Assembly (NCBI GenBank): GCA_052140165.1
Contig: JBKQUM010000048.1
Coordinates: 1 to 64,000 of the forward strand
Length of the DNA: 64,000 nucleotides
Reading direction: 5' to 3'
Source of the DNA: Bog-473 sp052140165
GTDB taxonomy: Bacteria > Actinomycetota > Acidimicrobiia > Acidimicrobiales > RAAP-2
The translations under genes and the position numbers were made by a program. Shown here one piece after another: positions 16,529 to 27,204 of this stretch (position 1 is the stretch's first letter; each line of letters begins with the position of its first letter). The notes below the pieces were generated by a model, which ran no database searches, had not been told where the DNA came from, and saw only the letters and a program-made list of their open reading frames with translations.

Positions 16529-17925
16529 CACTCCGGCGACCCGAGCAGGTCGTCGGGGAGCGTGGTCAGGTCCCCCGCCCCGAGGGTGAGGCAGAGGTCG
16601 CCCGGCTGGAGCACGGCACCCACGGCCTGGCGCAGCTCCTCCCAGCCCGGTGCATAGGTCACGGGCAGCCTCGGATCCTGCGCCCTGACCGCGTCGGCCA
16701 CCAGGCGGCCCGAGACTCCGGGGACGGGCCGCTCGCCGGCGCTGTAGACGTCGGTGACCACGAGCACGTCGGCGTCGGCGAACGCAGTCCCGAATTGGGT
16801 CGCCAGCGCGGCCGTGCGCGAGAAGCGGTGCGGCTGGAACACGGCCACCACCCGCGACCAGCCGCCGCTCTGCGCGGTCGCCAGGGCGGCCCGCACCTCG
16901 GTCGGGAGGTGCGCGTAGTCGTCGACGAAGGTGACGCCGCGCGCCTCGCCGCGGAACTCGAAGCGGCGCGTCACACCGGCGAAGCGGGCGAGCGCGGCCT
17001 GCGCCGCCTCGAAGGGGGCGCCGGCACGGAGGGCGGCCACCGCAGCGAGCGCGGCGTTCCGGGCGTTGTGCAGGCCGGGGACTCCGATGTCCAGGATCCC
17101 CAGCGCCCCCTCGGGTCCGCCCAGGCTGAACGACACCGAGCTGCGATGCAGGTCGAGGTCCCCGATGACGTACGTCGACCCCGGCGCGGTTCCCACCGTG
17201 ATGGCGCCGTGCTCCCCGCCGATCGCTGCCGCCTCGGGGTCGTCGGAGCACACGACCGCTCCCCCGCCGGCCCGGTCGAGGAAGGTGGAGAACGCCCCCC
17301 GCAGCGCCTCGAAGGTGCCGTAGTAGTCGAGGTGGTCCGGCTCGACGTTCGTGAGGACCGCCAGGTCGGGGCTGATGGCCTGGAACGTCCCGTAGCTCTC
17401 GTCGGCCTCGACGACCAGCCACTCCCCCGAGTCCCAGACGGCGTTGGTGCCGATCTCGTTGACGTCGGCCCCGATCACGAAGGAGGGCCGTAGCCCCGCC
17501 TCCACCAGGATCAGCGACAGCATGGAGGCCGTCGTCGTCTTCCCGTGGGTTCCCGCCACGGCGAGGCAGCTCCGGGTGGCGCAGATGGCGGCCAGCATCT
17601 CGGACCGGGGGACGACCCGGATCCCCTGGGTGTGCGCCTCGACCAGCTCGAGATTCTCGGGCGGCACCGCGGGCGAGAACGTGAGGACGTCCGCGTCGGC
17701 GTCGGCGACGTTCTCACGCCGGTGCCCCACCGCCACCGCGATGCCGCGGGAGCGGAGGCGCTCCGCCACCGGCGAATCCTTGAGGTCCGAGCCCGACACG
17801 GTATGGCCCATCGCCCGCAGCACCAGCGCGATCGCACTCATGCCGGCCCCTCCGATGCCCACGACGTGGATGCGTCGCGGCACCGCGAGGTCCAGCGGCT
17901 CCGGGCGGGCGTCGTCAGCGGGCAT
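16525..17925 (-). CDS. murC: UDP-N-acetylmuramate--L-alanine ligase
   Basis: 466 aa Mur ligase adding L-Ala to UDP-MurNAc. It has an N-terminal Rossmann motif (VVGIGGAGMSAIALVL, 21-36), ATP loop GTHGKTTTAS at 125-134, NVEPDHLDYYG, and the family blocks GLHNARNALAAVA-like and FVDDYAHLPTEV. The C-terminal domain has VAVFQPHRFSRT. The ATG at 17925 overlaps the murG stop by 11 bp. It is coupled to murB. Confidence 0.96.
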   Translation of the reverse strand: MPADDARPEPLDLAVPRRIHVVGIGGAGMSAIALVLRAMGHTVSGSDLKDSPVAERLRSRGIAVAVGHRRENVADADADVLTFSPAVPPENLELVEAHTQGIRVVPRSEMLAAICATRSCLAVAGTHGKTTTASMLSLILVEAGLRPSFVIGADVNEIGTNAVWDSGEWLVVEADESYGTFQAISPDLAVLTNVEPDHLDYYGTFEALRGAFSTFLDRAGGGAVVCSDDPEAAAIGGEHGAITVGTAPGSTYVIGDLDLHRSSVSFSLGGPEGALGILDIGVPGLHNARNAALAAVAALRAGAPFEAAQAALARFAGVTRRFEFRGEARGVTFVDDYAHLPTEVRAALATAQSGGWSRVVAVFQPHRFSRTAALATQFGTAFADADVLVVTDVYSAGERPVPGVSGRLVADAVRAQDPRLPVTYAPGWEELRQAVGAVLQPGDLCLTLGAGDLTTLPDDLLGSPEW

Positions 17926-19051
17926 GGGCGTCGACCAGCTCGGCGACCCGGGCCGCCGCGTCGGGGTGCGCGTGCGCACGGGCGGCGTCGCGCATCGAAC
18001 GGAGACGCGCGGGATCGCCGAGCAGCGCGTCGAGCTCCTCGGCCAGCCGCTCCCCGGTGCACTCCGGGTCCGGGACGTGCACCGCCGCACCCATGCCGAC
18101 CAGCGCCTCGGCATTGCGCTCCTGGTGGTCCCGGGGGGCGCCGGGGAGCGGCACGAGGATGGCGGGCACCCCCGCCACGAGCAGCTCCGCCACCGTCATG
18201 GCGCCGGCGCGGACCACACACACGTCTGCCGCCGCGTACAGATCGGGCGTGCGTTCCTCGAAGGGCACGACGCGGTAGCACAGCCCGTTGCGGTCTCCGC
18301 CCCCCGCACCCTCGGCGGGCACCGCGAACGCCTCGTAGTCCCGCCGACCGGTGACGTGGTACACCGAGCGCCCCCCGGAGCCGGCCCAGGCGCGCGCGAG
18401 CTCCGACACGGCGCGGTTGATCCGCAGCGCGCCGAGCGACCCGCCCATGGCAGCGACCGTCTGGCGGTCATCGGGCAGGTCGAGCGCCTTCCTGCTGCGT
18501 GCCCGGCCCTCCGGCGTCCCGTCCAACGAGGCGAGATCGGGGCGGACCGGTGTCCCGGTGACGTGTGTCCGCGGGAGATCCGTCCCGGCGAACGCCACGG
18601 CGTTGGCCGCGGCGAAGCGCCCGAGCAGCCCGTTGACCGCCCCGGGCACGGCGTCGGTGTTCACGGAGACGAGCGGGACCCGGGTGACGACCGCTGCGAG
18701 ACCGGCGGGAAAGCTCGCGTAGCCCCCCACGATGACGACCACCCGCGGCCGCCGGGAGACGAAGGAGCCCAGCGCGCGGGCGAAGGCCCACACGAGCCCC
18801 ACCACGGCACCGGCGTTGGCCCACCAGGCCGCAGGGCGCATGCTCCGCCGCAGCCCGCGTCCGGGCAGCAGCGTGTAGGGGAATTCGAGCGCAGGCCACG
18901 TGGTGGCCTCCTGCCCCCGCCGCGACCCGTAGAGCTCGATGGTGTCGGCCGGGTGCCCGCGCTCCACGAGCGCGCGGGCGATCTGCAGTGAGGGGACGAT
19001 GTGACCGCCCGTCCCTCCGCCCGCGATCACCGTGCCGCGCCGTGCGCTCAC
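17915..19051 (-). CDS. murG: UDP-GlcNAc--lipid I N-acetylglucosaminyltransferase MurG
   Basis: 378 aa GT28 glycosyltransferase making lipid II at the inner membrane face. The N-terminal glycine loop VIAGGGTGGHIVPSL (8-22), VVVIVGGYASFPAGLAAV, and the C-terminal GGSLGALRIN and VRAGAMTVAELLVAGVPAILVPLP with the DHQERNAEAL nucleotide-binding segment are present. GTG 19051 overlaps the ftsW stop (GTGA). Confidence 0.96.
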   Translation of the reverse strand: MSARRGTVIAGGGTGGHIVPSLQIARALVERGHPADTIELYGSRRGQEATTWPALEFPYTLLPGRGLRRSMRPAAWWANAGAVVGLVWAFARALGSFVSRRPRVVVIVGGYASFPAGLAAVVTRVPLVSVNTDAVPGAVNGLLGRFAAANAVAFAGTDLPRTHVTGTPVRPDLASLDGTPEGRARSRKALDLPDDRQTVAAMGGSLGALRINRAVSELARAWAGSGGRSVYHVTGRRDYEAFAVPAEGAGGGDRNGLCYRVVPFEERTPDLYAAADVCVVRAGAMTVAELLVAGVPAILVPLPGAPRDHQERNAEALVGMGAAVHVPDPECTGERLAEELDALLGDPARLRSMRDAARAHAHPDAAARVAELVDAHAR

Positions 19052-20373
19052 CGACCTCGGGCGCCGGCCGGCCGGCGGGTCGACGCCGCCACGGCGCCTC
19101 GATGCCCGCCGTGAACCCCGTGGACGCCGTGCGTCCTGTGCCCGGCGCTGCCGCGGCTCTTCGCCCGGGCGCCATCCGGCCCGGCGATCCGGAGCGCGCC
19201 CCCGGCCTCGCCCTGACGGGCCACGTTGATCAGCACGCCCGCCGCCGCCATGGTGATCACGAGCGACGAGCCGCCGAACGAGATGAACGGCAGGGGGATG
19301 CCGGTGACCGGCAGCACTCCGACCACGGCGCCGACGTTGATCAGCGTCTCGGCCCCCACCCAGGCCACCAGCCCGAGCGCGAGCAGGGCCCCGAAGCGGT
19401 CGGGCGCCTGCGTCGCGGCCCGGATACCGAGCCACAGGAGGGCCCCGAGGAGCGCGAGCACCACGAGGGCGCCGATGATGCCGAGCTCCTCGCCGATGAC
19501 CGAGAAGATGAAGTCGGTGTGCGCGTTGGGCAGGAAGCCCCACTGCGCCTGCCCGCCGCCGAGTCCTTCACCGTAGATGTGGCCCGACCCGAGACCGATG
19601 AGCGATTGCATGACCTGGTATCCCGACCCCGAGCTGTGGGCCGAGGGGTCCATGAACGAGAGCAGCCGGGCCCGGCGGTAGGGCGAGGCCACCGCCACGA
19701 TCAGGGCCAGGCCGGCCAGGGCGGCCATCACCTTCATGACAGGACCGAGCCGCACTCCCGAGACGAACAGCAGGGCCAGCGCGATGAAGCCGAGGACCAT
19801 GGCCGTGCCCATGTCGGGCTGGGCCAGGATCAGCACGCACGCGAAGCCGGTGACCAAGATGAGCGGCCCGATGATGCGCCGGTCGGTGGCGTCCTCATCG
19901 AGGCGGCGCGAGATGAAGTCGGCCGCGAACAGGGCCAGGGCCAGCTTCATCAGCTCGGAGGGCTGGAGGCGGAACTGCCCGAAGCCGACCCACCGGCTCG
20001 ACCCCATCGCGTGCACGCCGAGCCCCGGGACCAGCACGACGAAGAGGAGCCCGAAGGTGACGAGGAGCAGCAGGGGGCTGAAGCGCCGGAGCTTCCGGTA
20101 GTCGACGCGCATGGCCAGACCGAGCGCCACGACGCCGATGGCCATCCACATGATCTCTCTGATCAGGATCGCCCACGGGGTGCCGTACGTGGAGATGGAG
20201 ACCACCGAGGAGGCGGTCCCGACCACGACGAGCCCGATCACGCAGAGCAGGGCGACGACGACCAGGAGGACCGTGGAGACCACCAGGTGCCGTCCGCCGA
20301 CTCGCACACCGGCCGCCGACGCGCGGGCGTGGCCGTGCCTGTCCTTGACCGTAGTGGGCCGGGCCGCGGTCAC
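19048..20373 (-). CDS. ftsW: Peptidoglycan glycosyltransferase FtsW (SEDS family)
   Basis: 441 aa with about ten membrane segments, the septal lipid II polymerase working with FtsI. SEDS signatures include GSSRWVGFGQFRLQPSELMKL near 127-147, ILAQPDMGTAMVL, GEGLGGGQAQWGFLPNAHTDFIFSVIGEELG and LPFISFGGSS. The C-terminus is a basic, Gly/His/Arg-rich tail (repeated HGVHGVHGGH). Start: GGGGAG lies 8 nt before GTG 20373; a GTG at 20382 is less likely. murD would normally lie just upstream; here only a 100-bp gap separates it from mraY. Confidence 0.95.
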   Translation of the reverse strand: MTAARPTTVKDRHGHARASAAGVRVGGRHLVVSTVLLVVVALLCVIGLVVVGTASSVVSISTYGTPWAILIREIMWMAIGVVALGLAMRVDYRKLRRFSPLLLLVTFGLLFVVLVPGLGVHAMGSSRWVGFGQFRLQPSELMKLALALFAADFISRRLDEDATDRRIIGPLILVTGFACVLILAQPDMGTAMVLGFIALALLFVSGVRLGPVMKVMAALAGLALIVAVASPYRRARLLSFMDPSAHSSGSGYQVMQSLIGLGSGHIYGEGLGGGQAQWGFLPNAHTDFIFSVIGEELGIIGALVVLALLGALLWLGIRAATQAPDRFGALLALGLVAWVGAETLINVGAVVGVLPVTGIPLPFISFGGSSLVITMAAAGVLINVARQGEAGGALRIAGPDGARAKSRGSAGHRTHGVHGVHGGHRGAVAASTRRPAGARGR

Positions 20374-20473
20374 CGCACCCACTCCCCGTGGGCGCGGGCG
20401 CGCCTCTCTGCCCGGTCCGACACCCGATGCATGGCGACAGTCTCCCGCACGGGACGGCGCAAGTGGCGGAGGG

Positions 20474-21514
20474 TCATGTGAATTTCGCCACCGTCAGGAA
20501 GTCGCCGTAGAAGATCCCGAGGCCCAACGCGCAGAAGAGCCCGCCGAGGATCCAGAACCGCACGATCACCGTGGTCTCGGGCCAGCCCCCGAGCTCGAAG
20601 TGATGGTGGATGGGCGCCATGCGGAAGATGCGCCGGTGGAACATGCGGAAGCTGATCACCTGGAGGATCACCGACAGGGTCTCCATGACGAAGAGCCCGC
20701 CGATGATGAGCAGGAGCAGGTCGAGGTTCAGCAGGAGGCACAACGCGGCCAGACCGGCGCCGATGGCCAGTGACCCGGTGTCGCCCATGATGATCTTGGC
20801 CGGAGCCGCGTTCCACCAGAGGAACCCGATGCACGCCCCGGCGAGCGCGACCGCCACGAGTGAGAGGTCGATCGCCGAAGCCGGGAGGACGTGGTAGATC
20901 GAAACGTGCCGGAAGATCCAGTACCCCATGATGGACAGGACGGCGAAGCAGAACGTCCCCGCCCCGGCGGCCAGGCCGTCGACGCCGTCGGTGATGTTCA
21001 CCGCGTTGGACGAGCCCACCATGACCAGGACGGCGAAGATCACCCAGCCGACCTGCCCGAGGTTGATGCCGATGACGTCGGCGCGGGTGAAGGAGAGCGC
21101 CGTCGACGAATGCGCCCAGTGCACCGCCAATTCGGCAAAGACCAGAGCGCACAGGAGCTGGGCGGCCGACTTCCCCCGCTTGTTGAGCCCCAGGCTGCGC
21201 CGGTGGTGCACCTTGATGTAGTCGTCGAGGTACCCGATGAGGCCGAAGGCCACGACGGCCCCGACGGCGAGGTAGCCCGTCCGGGAGAAGCGGACCTCGG
21301 TGCCGATGTGGCCGACGGCGTACCCCAGCACGACCGCTCCCACGATGGCGATGCCGCCCATGGTCGGCGTGCCCGCCTTGGCGCTGTGGGTCGCGGGGCC
21401 GTCCTCCCTGATGTGCTGGCCGATCTGGCGCTTGCGGAAGTAGCGGATGAGAAATGGGGTCGAGAGGATGGCAGCCCACATCGCGATGCCTCCCGAGACC
21501 AGCAGGCCGAGCAC
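20474..21514 (-). CDS. mraY: Phospho-N-acetylmuramoyl-pentapeptide transferase MraY
   Basis: 346 aa, ten predicted membrane segments. It transfers phospho-MurNAc-pentapeptide to undecaprenyl phosphate (lipid I). Motifs seen: GTPTMGG, GYLDDYIKV (first Asp pair), NAVNITDGVDGLA (catalytic Asp), KIIMGDTGSLAIG and APIHHHFELGGW. The start is GTG 21514, 7 nt after the murE stop; the next in-frame ATG is 15 codons further in and would remove part of the first membrane segment. murF, which usually sits between murE and mraY, is missing. Confidence 0.95.
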   Translation of the reverse strand: MLGLLVSGGIAMWAAILSTPFLIRYFRKRQIGQHIREDGPATHSAKAGTPTMGGIAIVGAVVLGYAVGHIGTEVRFSRTGYLAVGAVVAFGLIGYLDDYIKVHHRRSLGLNKRGKSAAQLLCALVFAELAVHWAHSSTALSFTRADVIGINLGQVGWVIFAVLVMVGSSNAVNITDGVDGLAAGAGTFCFAVLSIMGYWIFRHVSIYHVLPASAIDLSLVAVALAGACIGFLWWNAAPAKIIMGDTGSLAIGAGLAALCLLLNLDLLLLIIGGLFVMETLSVILQVISFRMFHRRIFRMAPIHHHFELGGWPETTVIVRFWILGGLFCALGLGIFYGDFLTVAKFT

Positions 21515-21521
21515 GTTCTCG

Positions 21522-23117
21522 TCAGACCTCCGAGTGTGCGCTGCCGGATGGGGCGGCGGAAGTGGAGCCGACGGAGGTCGCCGCCGCACCCGTGGCCCAC
21601 GTGGAGGGGTCGGATCCGTATCGCACAGCCAGTGCCTGGCGCGCCTCGACGGCGTCGTCGAATGGCAGCCGCCTGCCTGCGATCTCCTGGAACGTCTCGT
21701 GTCCCTTCCCGGCGAGGACGACCACGTCCCCGGGCCCGGCCGCGTCGAGGGCACGGCGGATGGCGCTCCGGCGGTCGGGTTCGACGACGATGCGCGGGTT
21801 GGTGCGCCCACCCGGGATCCCTCGCAGCACATCGTCGATGATCTCGAGCGGATCCTCGTCGCGCGGGTTGTCCGACGTGACGAAGGCCAGATCGCTCATC
21901 CGCGCGGCGACACCGCCCATGACCGGTCGCTTCGAGCGGTCCCGGTCGCCCCCACAGCCGAAGATGCTGAGCACCCGACCACCGGGCACGAGTGACCGTG
22001 CCTCGCCCAGGACCACCTCGAGACCGGCGGGGGTGTGTGCGTAGTCCACCAGAACGGTGAACGGCGGCCGCTCCGCGGCCTCCGCTGCAGCCTGGGCCTC
22101 GGCCGCCGCGGCCGCACGGGCTGCTGGTGGCGTGGCGATGACCTGGAGCCGCCCGGGGACTGGCTGCACGTGGCGCAGCGCGAGCCCGATGTCCTCCGGG
22201 CCCAGGTGCGGCTCGCCGAGCGCGAGCGCCGCCTCGGCGGCCAGCAAGGTGTTGTCGACGTTGATTGCGCCGGTCAACGGCGTCGTGATCCGCTGGCCGC
22301 GCCAGGTGAACTCGGTGTGTCCCGGCCTCAGCACCACATCGGAGGCGTCGGCGTGGTGCACGGGGACGGTCGGGATGCGTGATCTATCCAGAAGGCGGCG
22401 ACCCCACGGATCGTCGGCGTGCACCACCCCGCGCAACGCGTGGCGCGGGGTGAAGAGCATCGCCTTCGCCTCGAAGTAGTCCGCCATCGTCCCGTGGTAG
22501 TCCAGATGATCGTGGCTAAGGTTGGTGAAGACGGCCACGTCGAAGTGGATGCCCTCCACCCGCGACTGCACCAGCGCGTGGCTCGACACCTCCATGGCGA
22601 CCGCGTGCCGGGCACCGTCGGATTTCTGCCGGTCCCGCACGCCGGCGAGCACACGCTGGACCTCCGTCGCCTCGGGCGTCGTCCTCGCGCCCGAGAGCGT
22701 GCCCATCACGTTGGTCGGCCGACCGGTCGCACCGAGAAGGTCACCCAGGAGCTGCGTCACGGTGGTCTTGCCGTTCGTCCCGGTCACCCCGATCATCAGG
22801 AGGTCTCGTGCGGGGAACGAGTAGAAGGCCGCGGCCAACCGGGCCATGCTGGTGCGCATCGTCCCCGGCGCGATCCGCGTCTGCACGACGTCGCGGTCGA
22901 TCAGCTCGGGGATGAAGTGCTCGCAAATGAGGCCGACCGCGCCGCGCTCCACCGCCTCTGCGGCATGGGTGTGCCCGTCGCTGACGAGGCCGGGGACGCA
23001 ACAGAACAGGTCCCCCGGCACCACCCTCCGGCTGTCGTGGGTGATGCCGCCGACGAGGACGGTGGAGGGGTCGCCCACCGACTCGATCACCTCGATGTCG
23101 TCGAAGAGGAGGTTCAT
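21522..23117 (-). CDS. murE: UDP-MurNAc-tripeptide synthetase MurE (meso-diaminopimelate type)
   Basis: 531 aa Mur ligase. ATP loop GVTGTNGKTTVTQ is at about 110-122, NLSHDHLDYHG follows, and the acceptor motif DNPRDEDP near 415 is the one found in enzymes that add meso-diaminopimelate rather than lysine. An Ala-rich insertion (AAAAAEAQAAAEAAE, near 350) interrupts the segment before FTVLVDYAHTPAGL. The start is placed at ATG 23117 (MNLLFDDIEV); an ATG at 23132 would add five residues. 85 bp separate it from ftsI. Confidence 0.95.
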   Translation of the reverse strand: MNLLFDDIEVIESVGDPSTVLVGGITHDSRRVVPGDLFCCVPGLVSDGHTHAAEAVERGAVGLICEHFIPELIDRDVVQTRIAPGTMRTSMARLAAAFYSFPARDLLMIGVTGTNGKTTVTQLLGDLLGATGRPTNVMGTLSGARTTPEATEVQRVLAGVRDRQKSDGARHAVAMEVSSHALVQSRVEGIHFDVAVFTNLSHDHLDYHGTMADYFEAKAMLFTPRHALRGVVHADDPWGRRLLDRSRIPTVPVHHADASDVVLRPGHTEFTWRGQRITTPLTGAINVDNTLLAAEAALALGEPHLGPEDIGLALRHVQPVPGRLQVIATPPAARAAAAAEAQAAAEAAERPPFTVLVDYAHTPAGLEVVLGEARSLVPGGRVLSIFGCGGDRDRSKRPVMGGVAARMSDLAFVTSDNPRDEDPLEIIDDVLRGIPGGRTNPRIVVEPDRRSAIRRALDAAGPGDVVVLAGKGHETFQEIAGRRLPFDDAVEARQALAVRYGSDPSTWATGAAATSVGSTSAAPSGSAHSEV

Positions 23118-23202
23118 GGGCACGGTTCGCATGATCGAACCGACAGCGTTGCATGCTCCGGACACCCCTGCGTCACGCCTGCAATGGGTGTGTGGGAGCG
23201 AG

Positions 23203-25376
23203 TCACGTGATGTCCTGGGCCTGACTCGTCGTCGACGGCGGGGTCGTGCCGGGTGGGACGGTGGAGGTCTGTGCACCCGGGGTGGTGGGGATGTCGTAGC
23301 GGTGCAGGGCATAGCTCATGATCTGGGAGAACACCGGGGCCGCCACCGTGCCGCCGAATATCGGGGTCGGCCGGTCCAGCACGACGATCATGGACAGCGT
23401 CGGGTTCACCGCCGGCGCGAACCCCACGAAGGACGCCATGTAGGCCCCCGTCACGTAGGAGTCACGGCCCTGGGTGGGGATCTGGGCCGTCCCGGTCTTC
23501 CCGGCCACGGTGTACCCCGGCACGGCTGCGCTGGTTCCGGTACCGGTGTTCACGACCTGCTCGAGCATGGACGTCAGCTCGGAGTCGACGGAGGGCGAGA
23601 AGACCTCGTGGGCGGCCGACGGTGCGGTCTGGGTGAGCGCGCCCGACGGGCTGACCGTGGCCTGCACGAGCTTCGGAGCGACGAAGACGCCTCCGTTGGC
23701 CACTGCGTTGTACGCATCGAGCACTTGCAGCGCACTCACGGCGTCCACCTGGCCGATGGGCAGGGAGACGTAGTCCGTGGGCTCCCACTGGGCCGCGGTG
23801 GCGAGCAGCCCGGGCGACTCCCCGGGGAAGTCCAGTCCGGTCGGCTGCCCGAAACCGAGCGCCTTGACCTGGTTCAGCAGCCGCTGCTCGCCGACACCCT
23901 GCGCGATCTCCGACGTCCCGATGTTGGAGGACTGCGCCAGGATCTGCGTCGCGGTGAGCGCCTCGGTGGGATGCGGCTCGGCGTCGTGGAAGGTCGAGCC
24001 GTCGAGCTGGATCTGGTCGGGAACGGTGAAGACGCTGTTCGGATTGATGAGGCTGTCCTGCAGGGCGGCCGAGAAGGTGACGAGCTTGAAGACGGAGCCC
24101 GGCTCGTAGAGCTGGGTCACCGCGAGGTTGCTCTGCGCCTCGTCGATGGCGTCGTGCGGCCCGATGGGGATGACCCCTCCGGTGCCCGATGCCGTCGTGC
24201 CGGTCGGGCTGGTCGTGCCCGACGCGTCGGGGTGGGTGGCGGCGAGATTGGCCATTGAGAGGATTTGGCCCGTCTTGACGTCCATTACGACGGCGGTGCC
24301 GCTGACGGCGTTCGACGATTCGATCGCCTCGGCGAGAGCCTGTTCGGACTCGTACTGGAGCTGGGTGTCGAGCGTGAGCTCGAGTCCCGTGCCCGGGGTC
24401 GTCGACACCTGGTTCGTCACCGGGGACTGTGGGAGTGCGACCCCGGCAGGCGACTCCATGATCGTCTCCTTGCCGGCCGTTCCCGCCAGCTGGCGGTTGT
24501 CGCCGTACTCGAGCCCCGCCGCGCCCTGGCCGGCCGCGTTGGTGAAGCCGACCACGGGTGCGGCCAGGTTCCCGTTGGGTACCAGCCGCTTGGAGTCGTC
24601 GATGAGGGTGATGCCGGGGATCGCGTCTGCTGCGATCTTCTGGCCCGTCGTCTGGGACAGCTGGCGGGCCAACACCACGTAGCCCGATCGCTCGTGGAGC
24701 TGGGTCGCGAGCGTGGTGGCAGGGATGCCGAGCAGGGGCGACAACGCGAGCGCCGTCTGCACGGGATGGGCCACCTGGAAGTCGTCGGCAACGACGTCGT
24801 CGGTCGGCACGGACATCGCAAGGGGTGACCCGTCGCGGGCGTAGATCCCGCCCCGTAGCGACGGGAGGGAGACGGAGATGGAGGATTCCCCGCGTGCCGC
24901 CGCCTCGTAGGCGCCCGCGTGCAGGACCTGGACGTCGACCAGGCGCGCCACGAGGAGCAGCATGGCGACGACGAGCACGAACCGGACGAGCCGGACCCTC
25001 CGGTGAAACCTGCCACCGGCCCACGACTCCTGCGGTCGCGACTTCGAAAGACGCGCCGCCTTCGTGGACGGCCGATGCGGGCGCGGGCGCGGCTGTGCGA
25101 TGGTGCGGGCCGACGTGGAAGCGGCGCGCCGTGGCGGTGCCGCAGGGCGCTGATGCCGGGCCGGGCGGGCCGGGCGGGCCGGGCGGGCCGGGCGGGCCGG
25201 GCGCGCCGGGGCCGTCGACGACCGGACCCCGGCCGACGAGCGGGCGCGGGCCGACGTCGTCGAGGGCGTGGGCGCCCGCGCAGGTGACTTCCGTTCTGCC
25301 GGTTTTGCCGTCGACGCTGATGCTCCGCGACCTGTGAGGGAGCGCGCGCGGCGAGGCTCATGTCGGGTCGTGCCGC

Positions 25377-25380
<4 letters not shown>
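23203..25380 (-). CDS. ftsI: Septal transpeptidase FtsI (class B penicillin-binding protein)
   Basis: 725 aa. A long basic Ala/Pro/Arg cytoplasmic tail (1-131) contains five ARP triplets from a 9-bp repeat. One transmembrane segment lies at 132-151, followed by the PBP dimerisation domain and the transpeptidase. Active-site motifs are EPGSVFK (Ser near 426), SSN near 483 and AGKTGTAQ near 627. The tail after the enzyme is Pro/Thr/Ser-rich. It cross-links septal peptidoglycan with FtsW. The GTG at 25380 overlaps the ftsL stop (GTGA); the frame remains open far upstream but that is ftsL/rsmH territory. Confidence 0.96.
25158..25202. repeat. Five tandem copies of a 9-bp unit in ftsI
   Basis: Five perfect consecutive copies of GGGCCGGGC (plus-strand sense) encode (Ala-Arg-Pro)n in the cytoplasmic tail of FtsI. 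The period is a multiple of three and keeps the frame. Copy number could vary between strains. Confidence 0.9.
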
Positions 25381-26035
<655 letters not shown>

Positions 26036-26036
<1 letters not shown>

Positions 26037-26971
26037 CAGCCCGCGTCCGTTCGCACCATGGCACGCAGACGAGCGCTCTCGGCACGTGGGTTCGCGGCGA
26101 CCTCAGACGGAGATGGCTTGCGGGCACCACGGAAGACCAGTTGGTGGCGGGCCACCGCACCGCACACACACGGAAGACCCGGCGGGCACACGCACCCGCC
26201 GGACGCCGCCTCGGCGAAGGTCTGCTTGGTGAGGCGGTCCTCACCCGAGTGATAGCTGATGACGGCACAGACGCCGCCTACCGCGAGGTGTGCCAGGGCT
26301 GGCGGCAACGCGGTACGGAGCTGGCCCAATTCGTCGTTGACCTCAATCCGCAAGGCCTGGAACACTCGGCGGGCCGGGTGTCCCTTCCGGCGTACTGCCG
26401 CCGGCACCGCTGCCGCCACGACATCGGCCAGCTGGGCGGTCGTCGTCAACGGCCGGGCGCGCACGATCGCCCGAGCGATGCGTCCGGAGAGACGGCCCTC
26501 CCCGTTCTCACGGAACAGCGCCGCCAGCGCATCCTCCGGAAGGTCGTTCACGAGGTCGGCCGCCGTGACCCCGGCAGTCGGATCCATGCGCATGTCGAGC
26601 GGACCGTCAGAGCGGAACGAGAAGCCCCGCTCGGCACGGTCGATCTGGGGTGAGCTCACCCCCAGGTCGAGCAGAACGCCCGACAGGGGGCCTAGCCCGG
26701 CGGACGTGATGACCTCTTCCAACGCCGAGAACGGGGACCGGATCAACGTGACCCGGTCCCCGAACGAAACCAACCGGAGCTGCGCCGCCTCGAGCGCCAC
26801 CGGATCGCGGTCCAAGCCGACCACGCGCAGCTCTGGATACGCCTCGAGCAACGCCGCGGCGTGACCTCCCCCTCCGACCGTCGCATCGACGACGATGCCG
26901 GGCGGTACGGACGCATAGAGCGACACCACTTCGTCGCGCAGCACGGGGATGTGTTCGAACGAGTGGGCCAT
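26036..26971 (-). CDS. rsmH: 16S rRNA (cytosine(1402)-N4)-methyltransferase RsmH
   Basis: 311 aa SAM-dependent methyltransferase (formerly MraW). Blocks: SFEHIPVLRDEVV, VDATVGGGGHAAALLE (SAM site), VGLDRDPVAL, GVLLDLGVSSPQIDRAERGFSF, and ISYHSGEDRLTKQ (usually SYHSLEDR; Leu is Gly here). GAGGGG lies 7 nt before ATG 26971. A 233-bp space separates it from mraZ; the frame stays open through that space but the sequence is repetitive and lacks family similarity. Confidence 0.95.
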
Positions 26972-27150
26972 CTGCAGCCCCTCGGCCAGCCGGTCGAGAG
27001 GGAGGTGGAGATCCGGACGACCAGCGAGGAAGTGGGTGGAGTGGCCTTCCAACGTGCCGGTCGAGGAGCTGCACATGGTCCAGTGCGTTCCGTGTGACGT
27101 CGTGGTCCTGTCGAGTGTCCTTTCTCTTGTTGGCTCTGTCGTCGTTGCTC

Positions 27151-27195
27151 GTGTTGTCCGTGTTGTCCGTGTTGTCCCGGTCGTCCCGGTCGTCC
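27151..27195. repeat. Period-9 tandem repeats between mraZ and rsmH
   Basis: GTGTTGTCC occurs three times in tandem (27151-27177) and CGGTCGTCC twice (27178-27195), all on a 9-bp period, within the 233-bp mraZ-rsmH intergenic space. No gene is recognised in this space. Confidence 0.85.
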
Positions 27196-27204
27196 CGATT
27201 CCCG

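Noticed and set aside
18988..20481. 497-codon plus-strand open frame opposite ftsW
   Set aside because: Shadow of ftsW; composition is Asp/His/Arg/Gly-rich and no ribosome site is present.
26972..27204. N-terminal extension of rsmH or a small gene in the mraZ-rsmH gap
   Set aside because: The frame is open but made of 9-bp repeats (Gly-Thr-Thr runs), with no similarity to RsmH N-termini; ATG 26971 has a good ribosome site.
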